Shown piece after piece: positions 34,028 through 42,901 of a DNA stretch of 64,000 nucleotides. Made by a program: the position numbers and the translations under genes. Within the stretch, counting starts at the first letter, position 1. The number at the start of each line of letters is the position of its first letter. Under the pieces are notes generated by a model. The model searched no databases. It had not been told where the DNA came from and saw only the letters and a program-made list of their open reading frames with translations. Origin of the DNA: CALVGQ01 sp964368495. GTDB lineage: Bacteria; Bacillota_I; Bacilli_A; Erysipelotrichales; Erysipelotrichaceae. The stretch covers positions 1-64,000 of the forward strand of contig CAYJAJ010000004.1 in NCBI GenBank assembly GCA_964368495.1, read 5' to 3'.

Positions 34028-35296
34028 TGTTTTAATTGAATGAGAAAAATGAAGAAATGTTGTTAGTAGCATAGAAATACAAAGAGAAAGAATAAGTGAA
34101 TTATCTAATGTGTAAATAGGTAAAATCAAAATACATCCTAAACGTACGACACAACCAACAATTGTTCCTTTTAAAGCTTGATTGCTTTTATTAGTTGCAT
34201 GTAAAAAAGAAGTTAATATAGGTTGAATGCTAAATACGCAAAATGGAAAAGCGAGCTTTCTTAATATAGAAGACATCCCAGCTTGCTTATAAAGAATCAT
34301 ACAAATTTCATCTGGAAAAATAAATAATAAAAAGCTCCATAAAATTCCAATAAACAGTGCAAAACTACATGTATAAGTAAATGTGGTTTTTAGTTGTTTG
34401 AAATTCTTTTTGCTAAATGCTTCACTGAATATCGGAAGTGCCCAATTGGAGACCATAACTGATGCAAAACTAGGTAAAACAATTAAAGGAAATACGTAAG
34501 AATTAATAAGTGTGAAGTTATCAAACATAATATTTTGTAATGATGCTTCTACGTTAACAAGCATAAACATTGGTTCTAAGAAAAAAGTAATTGATCCTAC
34601 TAATCGACTTAATGTCATTGGTAATGCCATTGATATCAATGAAAAATATATTGTTTTATTGGCCTTTTCTTTTAAAAACAGTAAATTTGGTTTTCTTTTA
34701 AACCCGATGGCAATCAACATATGGATAGAACTTGCAATCTCACCAATGGCCATACTTAAAACTGCAATTTTTGCTAAAATTACAGCGTTGGTACATAAAG
34801 GAAGTGCAAAAATTAAAAATAGAAGACGAAATAACTCTTCTGATACTTGTGCCATTGAGTATGCAATGAGTTGATGACGCCCCATAAGGTATCCTTTTAA
34901 CAAACCTGATAAAGTAATTAAAGGAATCATTGGCAGACAACTGTAAAATACAGCAAGTAGGTTAGGATCTTTAAATATCGTATGAGTAATGATTGGAATG
35001 AATAAAGTAAGAGCAAACAATATTAATAAGTTGTTAGTTATAGAAAGTAAAATACTCGCTTTGATTGTTTTTTTAGCGTTGTTTGTTGATGCTAATAATT
35101 TTGCCATAGCATTTGGGATTCCGAATTGTGCCAGTGTAATAAGCAATAACATCGTTGGCATAGTGAGTGCATAATAATTCATTGCCTCACTTGAAAGATT
35201 TCTTGCCAGCGTGATTCTTACTACAAAAGAGAGCACTTTTGCGATTGATGAATAAAAAAGAAGGAAAAAAGTTGTTTTTATTAATTTTTTTTTCAT
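34007..35296 (-). CDS. spoVB: SpoVB-like polysaccharide/lipid flippase (MOP superfamily)
   Basis: A 429-residue integral membrane protein with about 12-14 helices of the polysaccharide-transporter (MVF/MATE-like) fold. The N-terminus FYSSIAKVLSFVVRITLARNLSSEAMNYYALTMP resembles the SpoVB start, and the gene sits between DUF421 and comN as in Bacillus. SpoVB is required for spore cortex synthesis, probably by moving lipid-linked peptidoglycan precursors; some homologues flip lipid II in growing cells, so the role here could be either. ATG 35296 lies 6 bases after GGAG; the GTG 12 bases upstream contains that box. A sigma-E-like promoter is visible upstream. It overlaps the DUF421 gene tail to tail by 21 bases. 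Confidence 0.87.
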   Translation of the reverse strand: MKKKLIKTTFFLLFYSSIAKVLSFVVRITLARNLSSEAMNYYALTMPTMLLLITLAQFGIPNAMAKLLASTNNAKKTIKASILLSITNNLLILFALTLFIPIITHTIFKDPNLLAVFYSCLPMIPLITLSGLLKGYLMGRHQLIAYSMAQVSEELFRLLFLIFALPLCTNAVILAKIAVLSMAIGEIASSIHMLIAIGFKRKPNLLFLKEKANKTIYFSLISMALPMTLSRLVGSITFFLEPMFMLVNVEASLQNIMFDNFTLINSYVFPLIVLPSFASVMVSNWALPIFSEAFSKKNFKQLKTTFTYTCSFALFIGILWSFLLFIFPDEICMILYKQAGMSSILRKLAFPFCVFSIQPILTSFLHATNKSNQALKGTIVGCVVRLGCILILPIYTLDNSLILSLCISMLLTTFLHFSHSIKTLFFNHI

Positions 35297-35315
35297 ATTT
35301 ATCTCCACATTTTAT

Positions 35316-35344
35316 AAAGTATGATTTATAATTTATAAGTATGT
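35316..35344 (-). promoter_or_regulatory. spoVB: Candidate sigma-E-type promoter of spoVB
   Basis: On the minus strand ACATACT (35344-35338) and CATACTTT (35323-35316) are 14 bases apart. The -10 matches 7 of 8 positions of CATACAnT, the -35 has the ATA core. It ends 19 bases before the ATG. A TATAAT at 35327-35332 on the plus strand, possibly for comN, lies in the spacer. Confidence 0.4.
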
Positions 35345-35361
35345 ATGTTAGGGGGGAAAAA

Positions 35362-35652
35362 ATGGACAAGTCTTTATCAGATAATCAAATACAAATTACG
35401 ATTGCATTACAATTACAAAGACTTCAAAGAGATGCGTTACCTAACCTAACATATGAAAATATAGTAGACACGCTAAAATATTTGAAATGGAAGAAAAAAA
35501 AACCAAAGACTTTACATGAGGCTGTGAATGATATATTATCTTTATCAGCTGACGAAATTGTACAACTGTTGTCACAGCGTGCAATTATTGATGGTTTTAA
35601 ATCAAGTTTTGATGATTTTGAAGATTTAATAGGAGGAAAAGAAAATGAGTAA
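35362..35652 (+). CDS. comN: ComN-like post-transcriptional regulator
   Basis: A 96-residue soluble protein that matches the Bacillus ComN (YrzD) position between spoVB and secDF. It has the family pattern: an N-terminal helical segment, ENIVDTLKYLKWKKKKPKTLHEAVNDILSLSADEIVQLLSQRAI. ComN acts in Bacillus on localisation and stability of the comE late competence mRNA and interacts with DivIVA. Nothing in the sequence proves that role here. ATG 35362 follows GGGGGG by 5 bases; an upstream in-frame ATG at 35341 precedes that box. It overlaps secDF by 8 bases, so the two are co-translated. Confidence 0.78.
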   Translation: MDKSLSDNQIQITIALQLQRLQRDALPNLTYENIVDTLKYLKWKKKKPKTLHEAVNDILSLSADEIVQLLSQRAIIDGFKSSFDDFEDLIGGKENE

Positions 35653-37936
35653 AAACAAGAAAACCCATTTAAGTGTATTTTTTGCAAGTATTATTGCATT
35701 TGCAATTTTAATTGCAACATACACTCAAGATATTGCCAACAATATGACTTTAGGGTTAGATTTACAAGGTGGATTTGAAATTGTTTATGAGGTTAGTCCA
35801 CTTGAAGATGATGGTGCATTACCAGAAATGACTGTTGTTTCTAGCAGTATTTCAAAGCGTATCGATGTTTTGGGAGTATCAGAACCTCAAATTATTATTG
35901 AAGGTGATGATCGCATTCGTGTACAACTTGCTGGTGTAAGTGACCAAGAACAAGCACGTCGTATGATTTCATCAACAGCCAACTTAACATTTAGAGATGT
36001 GAATGATAATTTGTTGGCGGATAGCTCTATTGTTTCGGAAGGTGGAGCTTCACTTGCTTATGAAAATGGATTGCCAATTGTAAGTTTAAAAATTGCAGAT
36101 AAAGAAAAATTTGCTGAAATTACTGGTGATTTAGCAGGTAAGTCTACAGGAGAAAATCTAATTGTTACTTGGTTAGATTATGAAGAAGGGGACTCATATG
36201 CTGCTGAAGTGAGCAATGAAGATCCTAATTATGTGCCTAAATTTATCTCAGCTGCATCTGTTACTGAAGAGATTTCAGGAGATGCGATTATTCAAGGTGG
36301 ATTTATTGAAGAGGAAGCGCGTGAGTTAGCTGACTTGATAAATTCAGGCAGTTTACCAGTAAAAATGACAGAAATTTATTCTAATGTTGTTAGTGCTGAA
36401 TATGGAGTTGATGCATTTAACTTAACAGCTACTGCTGGAGTTGTTGGGATTATTTTAATCGCATTATTTATGATTGCGACTTATCGCATGTTAGGACTTT
36501 TAACAGCGGGTATCCTTTGTTTATATATTTTCTCAGTGTTTGGTATTTATGGATTAATGGGTGGTGTATTTACACTTCCGGGTATTGCTGCACTTGTTTT
36601 AGGTGTTGGTATGACAGTGGATGCAAATATTATTACTTATGAACGTATTAAAGATGAATTATACATGGGACGTACGGTTTCAACTGCAGTTAGGGAAGGG
36701 CAATCATTGGCATTTGTTACAATTTTTGATGCTCAGTTTACTACATTTATGGCTGCATTAATTATGTATATTTTCGGGATTGGATCGGTAAAAGGTTTCG
36801 CTACAATGTTAATGGTAACGTTAATTTCAACAATGATATTTAATGTTGTTGTATCTCGTTTCTTATTGTCAAGACTTTCTAAGTCTGGAGTGCTTGATAA
36901 TCATAAATCATGGTTTGGTGTTAAAGAAAATCGTATTCCTGATGTTTCAAAAGGGGAAGTACAAACATATTTTGGACCATTTAAGAATTTTGATTTTATT
37001 AAAAACTCAACGAAGGTCATTGTTGTAAGTGTTCTTATTTTAGTTGCATCATTAGTGATGACTGTTTATCAAGGAGCTGCTGGAAACGGTGCACTTAATC
37101 TAGGTATCGACTTCTCAAGTGGAACAAAAATAACAGTTACTTCAAATGAAGCAATAACAACTGAAGAAGTACAAGCAGAGTTCGAAATGATGGATGTTGT
37201 TGTGTCATCATACCAACAATCTGGTGATAACATTGTTAATGTAACTATTAAAGAGGCATTGAATCCAGAAGAACTTACAGATATTAAAGCCGTATTTATT
37301 GAAAAATATGGTATTGAACCTAATGATAATGTTGTAACTCCTGTTGTTGGAAGAGAGCTAGTAAGCAATGCAATTGCATTAAGTTTACTTGCTTGGGTTG
37401 TCATGTTAATTTATGTTACTATTCGATTCAAATGGGATTATGCAGTAAGTTGCATCGTTGCGTTGGTCCACGATGTTGCTATAGTATTAGCGGTTTTTGC
37501 ACTGCTTCGTTTTGAAATCAATATCGAATTAATTTCAGTTTGTTTGGCTATTATTGGTTACTCAATAAATAATTCAATTGTTGTGTTTGATCGTGTCCGT
37601 GAAGTAGTGGATGGTAGAGCAAGTGAACAATTAACATCTGAAGATTACAAAGATATTGTTAATCAAGCTCTTGATAAAACTATGGTACGCTCTGTCTTTT
37701 CATCAATAACTACAATTTTACCTGTTGTTGCTTTACTGGCGCTTGGTTCTTCTGCAATTTTTACTTTCAATACAGCGATGTTTATTGGATTAATTGCAGG
37801 GACAATTTCAAGTATCTTTGTTGCACCACGTGTTTGGTTAGAGATTCGTTCACGTGTTAAGACAAAATCTAAAAAGAAAAAAAATATTCATAAAGAAGCG
37901 CTAGATGAAATAACAGTTCCTGGAATTAATTCTTAA
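35645..37936 (+). CDS. secDF: Fused protein-export membrane protein SecDF
   Basis: Uses the proton motive force to pull exported proteins through SecYEG. The 763-residue protein is a natural SecD-SecF fusion with 12 membrane helices in two sets of six. SecD part (about 1-430): LGLDLQGGFEIVYE, a large outer domain with QGGFIEEEARELADLINSGSLPVKM, and GVGMTVDANIITYERIKDE. SecF part (about 440-763): LNLGIDFSSGTKI and IGYSINNSIVVFDRVRE. ATG 35645 follows AGGAGGAAAAG and overlaps comN. In Bacillus secDF is followed closely by yrvC, yrvD and recJ; here recJ is 20 kb further on, beyond an amino-sugar island. Confidence 0.97.
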   Translation: MSKNKKTHLSVFFASIIAFAILIATYTQDIANNMTLGLDLQGGFEIVYEVSPLEDDGALPEMTVVSSSISKRIDVLGVSEPQIIIEGDDRIRVQLAGVSDQEQARRMISSTANLTFRDVNDNLLADSSIVSEGGASLAYENGLPIVSLKIADKEKFAEITGDLAGKSTGENLIVTWLDYEEGDSYAAEVSNEDPNYVPKFISAASVTEEISGDAIIQGGFIEEEARELADLINSGSLPVKMTEIYSNVVSAEYGVDAFNLTATAGVVGIILIALFMIATYRMLGLLTAGILCLYIFSVFGIYGLMGGVFTLPGIAALVLGVGMTVDANIITYERIKDELYMGRTVSTAVREGQSLAFVTIFDAQFTTFMAALIMYIFGIGSVKGFATMLMVTLISTMIFNVVVSRFLLSRLSKSGVLDNHKSWFGVKENRIPDVSKGEVQTYFGPFKNFDFIKNSTKVIVVSVLILVASLVMTVYQGAAGNGALNLGIDFSSGTKITVTSNEAITTEEVQAEFEMMDVVVSSYQQSGDNIVNVTIKEALNPEELTDIKAVFIEKYGIEPNDNVVTPVVGRELVSNAIALSLLAWVVMLIYVTIRFKWDYAVSCIVALVHDVAIVLAVFALLRFEINIELISVCLAIIGYSINNSIVVFDRVREVVDGRASEQLTSEDYKDIVNQALDKTMVRSVFSSITTILPVVALLALGSSAIFTFNTAMFIGLIAGTISSIFVAPRVWLEIRSRVKTKSKKKKNIHKEALDEITVPGINS

Positions 37937-37945
37937 TTTTATATC

Positions 37946-37981
37946 TAAAAAGATTCTATTTGTTAATAGGGTCTTTTTTTA
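37946..37981 (+). terminator. Rho-independent terminator after secDF
   Basis: AAGATTCTATT (37950-37960) pairs with AATAGGGTCTT (37965-37975), 11 bp with two G-U pairs, over a TGTT loop, followed by a T-run. It marks the left edge of the amino-sugar island. Confidence 0.85.
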
Positions 37982-38069
37982 TTTTATGCATCATACTTAA
38001 TTGAAACTTAAAAGATTTTCTTTATTAATGTTTTTTTTTATAATGCTAACATACATTGAATTTAGTTAA

Positions 38070-38101
38070 TTGTATATATATTTTTCATATTTGTATAGAC
38101 A
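38070..38101 (+). promoter_or_regulatory. Possible nagA-PTS promoter with GntR/HutC-type operator
   Basis: TTGTAT (38070-38075), an 18-base spacer and TATAGA (38094-38099). Overlapping the -10 is TGTATAGACA (38092-38101), which resembles the NagR (YvoA) operator core TGGTATAGACCA-type of HutC-class GntR proteins. The GntR gene at 42947 ends this cluster. The rest of 37982-38225 is AT-rich and holds an inverted repeat described separately. Confidence 0.4.
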
Positions 38102-38183
38102 TTTAAATTAGCATTTGATAAACTAGAAATATAGAATATTTATTAACATCATATTTACCACTCCTGAAAAGAAGAAAGGGATA

Positions 38184-38213
38184 GATAATGTTAATCAAAT
38201 AATTAATGTTATC
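38184..38213. repeat. Imperfect inverted repeat just before nagA
   Basis: GATAATGTTAAT (38184-38195) and ATTAATGTTATC (38202-38213) are complementary at 10 of 12 positions with a CAAATA spacer. It lies between a good ribosome binding site (AAAGGG, 38175-38180) and the nagA start, and contains a four-codon minigene (ATG 38188 to TAA 38202). It may be an operator or an mRNA hairpin controlling nagA translation. Confidence 0.6.
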
Positions 38214-38225
38214 TTGGATTATAAA

Positions 38226-39359
38226 ATGGTAATCTATGGAAAAAACGTATTTGTAGATGGAAAATTACAACCAAAATATTTAGTAATTAATGATGGGGAA
38301 ATCATAGATTGCTTAGATAATTATTCAGGTGAAGTTTTAAGGTATGAAGATAAAATTATAAGTCCAGGATTTATTGATACACATTATCATGGTAATTATG
38401 GTAATCAGTTTATAGATTGTGACTCTTCTCAAATACACCAAATAACAAAGAATGCATTAAAAGAAGGAATCACATCATTATTGGCGACAACCACTACACA
38501 GAAATTAGAAATGATTGAAAGATGTGTAAAAACATGTGGTGATTATATTAGTAGTGACAACACCGATTGTGCTCAAATTGTAGGAATTCATTTAGAGGGA
38601 CCTTTTTTAAATGAAATATTCTCAGGATCTCAAGATAAAAGTAGTTTACAACCATGCGATCTTAAGATGATGAATCAATTGAATGCTTTGTCATCAAATT
38701 GCATAAAAAAAGTTACATACGCCTGTGAATTTGACAATAATTTTCAATTTCAAGACTATTTAACCCTTAATAATATAATTGGCTCAATTGGACACAGTGA
38801 TGCTAATTATACCCAATGTATAGAAGCTGTTAAACATGGTGCTAGTTGTGTTACACATTTATATAACGGAATGTCTAGTTTTCATCATCGCAATCCTAAT
38901 GTAGTAGGTGCAGCATTATCAAATGAAAACCTTTATGTTGAATTAACTGTTGATAATATCCACTTACATCCAGTGGCATCGAAAATTGCCTATCAATGTA
39001 AAGGCAAAGATAAAATTATATTGGTAAGTGATTCAAGTGCAGTGAAAGGTCTTCCTATGGGTAAATACACTTTTGCAAACAAAGAAGTATATGTCAATCA
39101 TTTACAAGAAGTTCGGACTATTAAAACGAATTCGCTAGCAGGTAGTGGAGTTCCATTTAATAAATGCATAAAAAATTTTGCAGAGGTGATTTCATCAATT
39201 GAAGATGCTTTGTACTGTGCTACGTATACTTCTGCAAAGTTACTTAAAATTGAAAAGAAAAAAGGGCAGTTTGTAAAAGGCGCGGATGCTGATTTTGTAA
39301 TAACTGATTTTGATTTAAACATTCATGAAGTTTTTATAAAAGGAGAAAGAGTATTATGA
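38226..39359 (+). CDS. nagA: N-acetylglucosamine-6-phosphate deacetylase (N-acetyl-amino-sugar-6-P deacetylase)
   Basis: Removes the acetyl group from GlcNAc-6-P, or GalNAc-6-P in AgaA-type enzymes. The 377-residue amidohydrolase has the metal- and substrate-site motifs PGFIDTHYHG, GIHLEGPF, GHSDANY, THLYNGMS and DNIHLH. The catalytic aspartate sits in VSDSSA, where most NagA proteins read TDAM, and the C-terminal LAGSG is present. So it is a slightly divergent NagA/AgaA whose preferred epimer cannot be read from sequence. ATG 38226 gives a natural N-terminus; TTG 38214 is an alternative, and neither has an adjacent ribosome binding site. It overlaps the PTS IIA gene by four bases and starts a seven-gene cluster for amino-sugar uptake. 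Confidence 0.92.
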   Translation: MVIYGKNVFVDGKLQPKYLVINDGEIIDCLDNYSGEVLRYEDKIISPGFIDTHYHGNYGNQFIDCDSSQIHQITKNALKEGITSLLATTTTQKLEMIERCVKTCGDYISSDNTDCAQIVGIHLEGPFLNEIFSGSQDKSSLQPCDLKMMNQLNALSSNCIKKVTYACEFDNNFQFQDYLTLNNIIGSIGHSDANYTQCIEAVKHGASCVTHLYNGMSSFHHRNPNVVGAALSNENLYVELTVDNIHLHPVASKIAYQCKGKDKIILVSDSSAVKGLPMGKYTFANKEVYVNHLQEVRTIKTNSLAGSGVPFNKCIKNFAEVISSIEDALYCATYTSAKLLKIEKKKGQFVKGADADFVITDFDLNIHEVFIKGERVL

Positions 39360-39730
39360 AAATTTTATTAGTAACACACGGAGATTTTGCAAAGGGAATT
39401 AAGTCTTCTATTGATGTGATTGTAGGAGATTCGGAAGGAATTGATACAATTTGTGTTCAATCTGATACATCAAACGAAGATGTACAAACTCTTATTAAAT
39501 CTTATATAAGTTCAATTCAAGAGGAGAAAATTTTAGTAATTAGTGATATTCCAGCAGGAAGTACAACGTCTAATACGCTTCCTATAGTTTATCATAATGA
39601 AAATGTAATGATGTTAACAGGGTTAAATCTTGGTTTATTATTAGAAGTCTATTTAAGTAAACCAACTACTTTGGAACAAGTTAATGAAATTTTAGCAAAC
39701 GCTAAAGAAACATTAATGTTCATAAAATAA
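39356..39730 (+). CDS. PTS mannose-family IIA component
   Basis: A 124-residue cytoplasmic phosphocarrier of the mannose-sorbose PTS family. It receives phosphate from HPr on His8 (MKILLVTHGDFAKG) and passes it to IIB. SDIPAGSTTSNTLP and the LTGLNLGLLLE segment match the IIA-Man fold. Its start overlaps the nagA stop (ATGA), so it is translationally coupled to nagA. It belongs to the complete IIA-IIB-IIC-IID set that follows. The coupling to a deacetylase suggests an N-acetylated hexosamine as the sugar. Confidence 0.93.
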   Translation: MKILLVTHGDFAKGIKSSIDVIVGDSEGIDTICVQSDTSNEDVQTLIKSYISSIQEEKILVISDIPAGSTTSNTLPIVYHNENVMMLTGLNLGLLLEVYLSKPTTLEQVNEILANAKETLMFIK

Positions 39731-39749
39731 TAAAGAAAGGAGGATTTGA

Positions 39750-40238
39750 ATGATTAAATTATTGAGGGTGGATGATCGGCTGATTCATGGACAAGTAGCA
39801 ATGGTATGGACTTCGTTTTTACAGGCTAAGACAATCGTTGTTGCGAATACTGAAAGTGCAGTTGATCCAATATTGACGATGGCGTTAAGTTTGGCCAAAC
39901 CACCAGGGGTGGCACTTCATATTCTTACTATTGAAGATGCTATAAAATTTTTGAATGTTGAAGATAACATTTCAAAAAATACATTTGTAGTAGTCAACAA
40001 AGTGAAAGATGCACACGAATTATGTATGAATGTAAGTGAAATCAAGGATATCATTCTTGGTGGTGTGCGTAATGATGGCAACAAGAAGTTAATTGATAGA
40101 CAAGTTTATATGGACGATAATGATTTTATGTTGTGCAAAGATGTTGAAGATTCAGGAAGAAGTGTTCATATTCAAATTGTACCATCGGAAAAGAAAATTA
40201 CTCTAGCTGATGCCAAAAAGATTTATGATAAAAAATAA
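39750..40238 (+). CDS. PTS mannose-family IIB component
   Basis: A 162-residue cytoplasmic protein that carries phosphate on His13 in LLRVDDRLIHGQVA, the standard IIB-Man signature, and phosphorylates the incoming sugar at the membrane complex. The remainder (LGGVRNDGNKK and the late SEKKITLADAKKIY) fits the family. ATG 39750 follows AAAGGAGG. It stands between IIA and IIC. The IIB fold and length are normal, so sugar specificity depends on the IIC and IID partners. Confidence 0.94.
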   Translation: MIKLLRVDDRLIHGQVAMVWTSFLQAKTIVVANTESAVDPILTMALSLAKPPGVALHILTIEDAIKFLNVEDNISKNTFVVVNKVKDAHELCMNVSEIKDIILGGVRNDGNKKLIDRQVYMDDNDFMLCKDVEDSGRSVHIQIVPSEKKITLADAKKIYDKK

Positions 40239-40253
40239 AAGGAGAAAATTACT

Positions 40254-40985
40254 ATGTTGATAGAAGCTTTATTATTAGCGCTACTTGCTGGGCTTGCACA
40301 ATGGGATAGCCGCATGTTTGGTCAAAATATGTTGGATAGACCATTAGTGACCAGTGTACTTGTTGGAATTATCTTGGGGGATATAGGACAAGGTATTATT
40401 ATCGGTGGTTCACTTGAACTAGTATTTATGGGAATTGTAAATATTGGTGGAGCTACTCCTCCGGATGTAGTTACAGGTGGTATATTAGGGACTGCATTCG
40501 CAATCGGATCTGGACTAGATACAGAAACTGCAATTGCAATTGCATTACCTGTTGCATTACTGGCACAATCTTTGGGTATTCTTGCACGAGTTATCAATGC
40601 GACATTCAACCATGCAGCAGATACATATGCAGATAAAGGAGACTACAAAGGAATTGAAAGAACTTTATGGTCAGGAGCTATACTATTCTTCTTATTTTCA
40701 GCAGTCCCAGTATTCTTAGGTTATTATTTTGGAATGGATTTAGTGCAAAGTATTGTTGACTCTATTCCACCAGAATTCTTATATTCATTAAATGTACTTA
40801 AAGGATTGCTTCCAGCACTTGGGGTAGCGATATTAATGCGTTTTCTATATGATAAATCAAGTGCTCCATATCTATTCTTAGGTTTTGTGTTATCGGCATT
40901 TATGGGACTTAGTATGATGGGAATTGCAATTGTTGGAACAATCATCGCTGTCATTTATTATAATACAGTTAGTCAACAGGCTTAG
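40254..40985 (+). CDS. PTS mannose-family IIC component
   Basis: A 243-residue membrane protein with about seven hydrophobic segments. The N-terminal half has the IIC-Man signatures: GLAQWDSRMFGQNMLDRPLVTSVLVG, LGDIGQGIIIGGSLELVFMG and NIGGATPPDVVTGG. With IID it forms the sugar-translocating unit. ATG 40254 follows AAGGAG. IID begins 12 bases later. Compared with the second PTS in this island (53665), the two IIC proteins are clearly different, so two distinct sugars or epimers are likely. Confidence 0.93.
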   Translation: MLIEALLLALLAGLAQWDSRMFGQNMLDRPLVTSVLVGIILGDIGQGIIIGGSLELVFMGIVNIGGATPPDVVTGGILGTAFAIGSGLDTETAIAIALPVALLAQSLGILARVINATFNHAADTYADKGDYKGIERTLWSGAILFFLFSAVPVFLGYYFGMDLVQSIVDSIPPEFLYSLNVLKGLLPALGVAILMRFLYDKSSAPYLFLGFVLSAFMGLSMMGIAIVGTIIAVIYYNTVSQQA

Positions 40986-40997
40986 GAGGGAATGAAC

Positions 40998-41804
40998 ATG
41001 GCGAATAAATTAAATAAGAAAACTTTACACAGCGTTTTCTGGAGATCTTTGGCTCTACAAGGTTGTTTCAATTATGAGCGAATGCAAGCTATTGGTTATG
41101 CATATGCAATGATTCCAGGATTACGAAAGCTATATCATACAGATGAAGAAATGGCAGTTGCTCTTAAAAGACATGTTGGTTTCTTTAATACATCACCTCA
41201 AACTGTGTCATTCATTATGGGTGCAAGTTTAGCTCTTGAAGAACAAAATTCAGAAAGCGAAGAATTTAATACAGACTCGATTAATGCAATCAAAGCTGCT
41301 TTGATGGGTCCACTTGCAGGTATTGGAGATGCATTTTTCTGGGGAACATTCAGAATAATCGGTGCAGGTATAGGTGCTACAATGGCAGTCGAAGGAAACA
41401 TTTTAGGTCCTATTTTATTTGTATTGATATATAATATTCCACACTTTATTTTACGTTATAATGGGTTAATGATTGGCTATAATGAAGGAATGAAGTTTTT
41501 ACAAACAGCTTATAGTACTGGCGCAATTGAAAAGCTAACAGCAGCTGCAAAAATTGTAGGTTCAATTGTTGTTGGCGCAATGATTGCAACAATGGTCAAT
41601 GTGAGTACACCAGTTGTACTTGAATTTGGTGGAACCAGTGTAGCGATTCAAACAACTGTATTTGATGCAATTATGCCAAAACTATTGCCTTTGTTGTTAA
41701 CTTTCGGTATCTATGGGCTTGTTAAAAAAGGATATAAAACTACAACACTGATGATATTGCTAATTATCGTTGCATTTATCGGCACATTCATCAATATTTT
41801 CTAG
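40998..41804 (+). CDS. PTS mannose-family IID component
   Basis: A 268-residue membrane-associated protein. Family features are FWRSLALQGCFNYERMQAIGYAYAMIPGL at the N-terminus, HVGFFNTSP, AALMGPLAGIGDAFFWGTFR and a C-terminal pair of helices. IID acts with IIC in transport. ATG 40998 is 7 bases after AGGAGGG; the ATG at 40992 is too close to that box. The SIS-domain gene starts only one base after the stop, so it relies on coupled translation. Confidence 0.93.
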   Translation: MANKLNKKTLHSVFWRSLALQGCFNYERMQAIGYAYAMIPGLRKLYHTDEEMAVALKRHVGFFNTSPQTVSFIMGASLALEEQNSESEEFNTDSINAIKAALMGPLAGIGDAFFWGTFRIIGAGIGATMAVEGNILGPILFVLIYNIPHFILRYNGLMIGYNEGMKFLQTAYSTGAIEKLTAAAKIVGSIVVGAMIATMVNVSTPVVLEFGGTSVAIQTTVFDAIMPKLLPLLLTFGIYGLVKKGYKTTTLMILLIIVAFIGTFINIF

Positions 41805-41805
41805 T

Positions 41806-42873
41806 ATGACAATATTAGATTATGTAGTTGAATCTCCTAAGGTATTGAAGGAGATTATTAACAATCAAGATAGGATATTTAATGATGCTATTGAGTATTT
41901 AAGTGGAAAAGATATTCAAGAAATCTATATTTTGGGATCGGGAACTTCCTGTTTTGCTGGGATTAGTGCAAAGCAATTTATAGAAGAATTCACTGGGATA
42001 CGTGTTACTCCTTTATTTCCGCTATCCTTTATTGAACAAGAGTCAATAATAAATAAAAATAGTCTTGTGTTGGGTTTGTCGCAAAGCGGTACTAGCCTCT
42101 CTACAATTAATGGATTAAAAAAAGCAAGGGAATTAAATTTATATACTATCGCTATGAGTGGAGTAGCAAATAGTGAAATTGAAAAACATGCTGATTGCGT
42201 TATTCCTTTAGCTTGCGGAATTGAGAAGGCGGTTGCAAAAACAAAAGGGTATACCGCTAGTGTATTAACATTTTATTTGTTTGCAATGAAGATTGCACAA
42301 CTGCTAAATAAAAAATCTACTCAAAAAATTGATTGTTATTTAAAACAACTAATCGATACAATTGATAATATACCGGTTTTAATTGATGAAACTACGAAGT
42401 GGTATCAAACAGTTAAAGAAGAGCTGGTTTGCTCGAAAAGAATGATTTTAATCGGTTATAACAATCAATATGGGAATATGTTAGAGGCAACTCTAAAATT
42501 CGTTGAAACTGTGCGCATAGGCGTAAGTGGATATGAATTAGAGGAATTTATGCACGGAATATACAATTCAATTACTCACGATACATTTATTTTGACAATT
42601 GGCTCAAAGGATAAGTATCTTCCACGTGCGAGACAGCTAAAATCATACTTGAAAAACATAACTGAACATCAATTCATTTTTACTAATCAAGAAGATATCA
42701 TTGATAGTAAAGATTGTGTTTTATCATTTAAAAATTATGAGTATTTTAATGTGCTAGAAACCATTATACCATTTCAATGCTTATGTTATCTTTTGCCAAA
42801 TGATTTAGGTATTAATCCAAATTTGCCATCAGATCCAAATTTTCATAGAAATATGAATAGCAAGTTGGTATAA
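41806..42873 (+). CDS. SIS-domain sugar-phosphate isomerase/deaminase (GlmS/FrlB-like)
   Basis: A 355-residue cytoplasmic protein with two SIS domains: the first has ILGSGTSCFAG and LSQSGTSLST (phosphosugar-binding serines), the second has IGYNNQYGNMLEATLKF and EFMHGIYNSI with the glutamate and histidine typical of amino-sugar isomerases. There is no glutamine amidotransferase domain, so it is not GlmS. In this nagA-PTS setting it most likely deaminates glucosamine-6-P to fructose-6-P, or handles a related 6-phosphosugar; FrlB-type deglycases are an alternative. ATG 41806 has no ribosome binding site and depends on IID translation one base upstream. Confidence 0.87.
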   Translation: MTILDYVVESPKVLKEIINNQDRIFNDAIEYLSGKDIQEIYILGSGTSCFAGISAKQFIEEFTGIRVTPLFPLSFIEQESIINKNSLVLGLSQSGTSLSTINGLKKARELNLYTIAMSGVANSEIEKHADCVIPLACGIEKAVAKTKGYTASVLTFYLFAMKIAQLLNKKSTQKIDCYLKQLIDTIDNIPVLIDETTKWYQTVKEELVCSKRMILIGYNNQYGNMLEATLKFVETVRIGVSGYELEEFMHGIYNSITHDTFILTIGSKDKYLPRARQLKSYLKNITEHQFIFTNQEDIIDSKDCVLSFKNYEYFNVLETIIPFQCLCYLLPNDLGINPNLPSDPNFHRNMNSKLV

Positions 42874-42901
42874 CGATTTATTTTTACTTTAGTATATTAT
42901 T

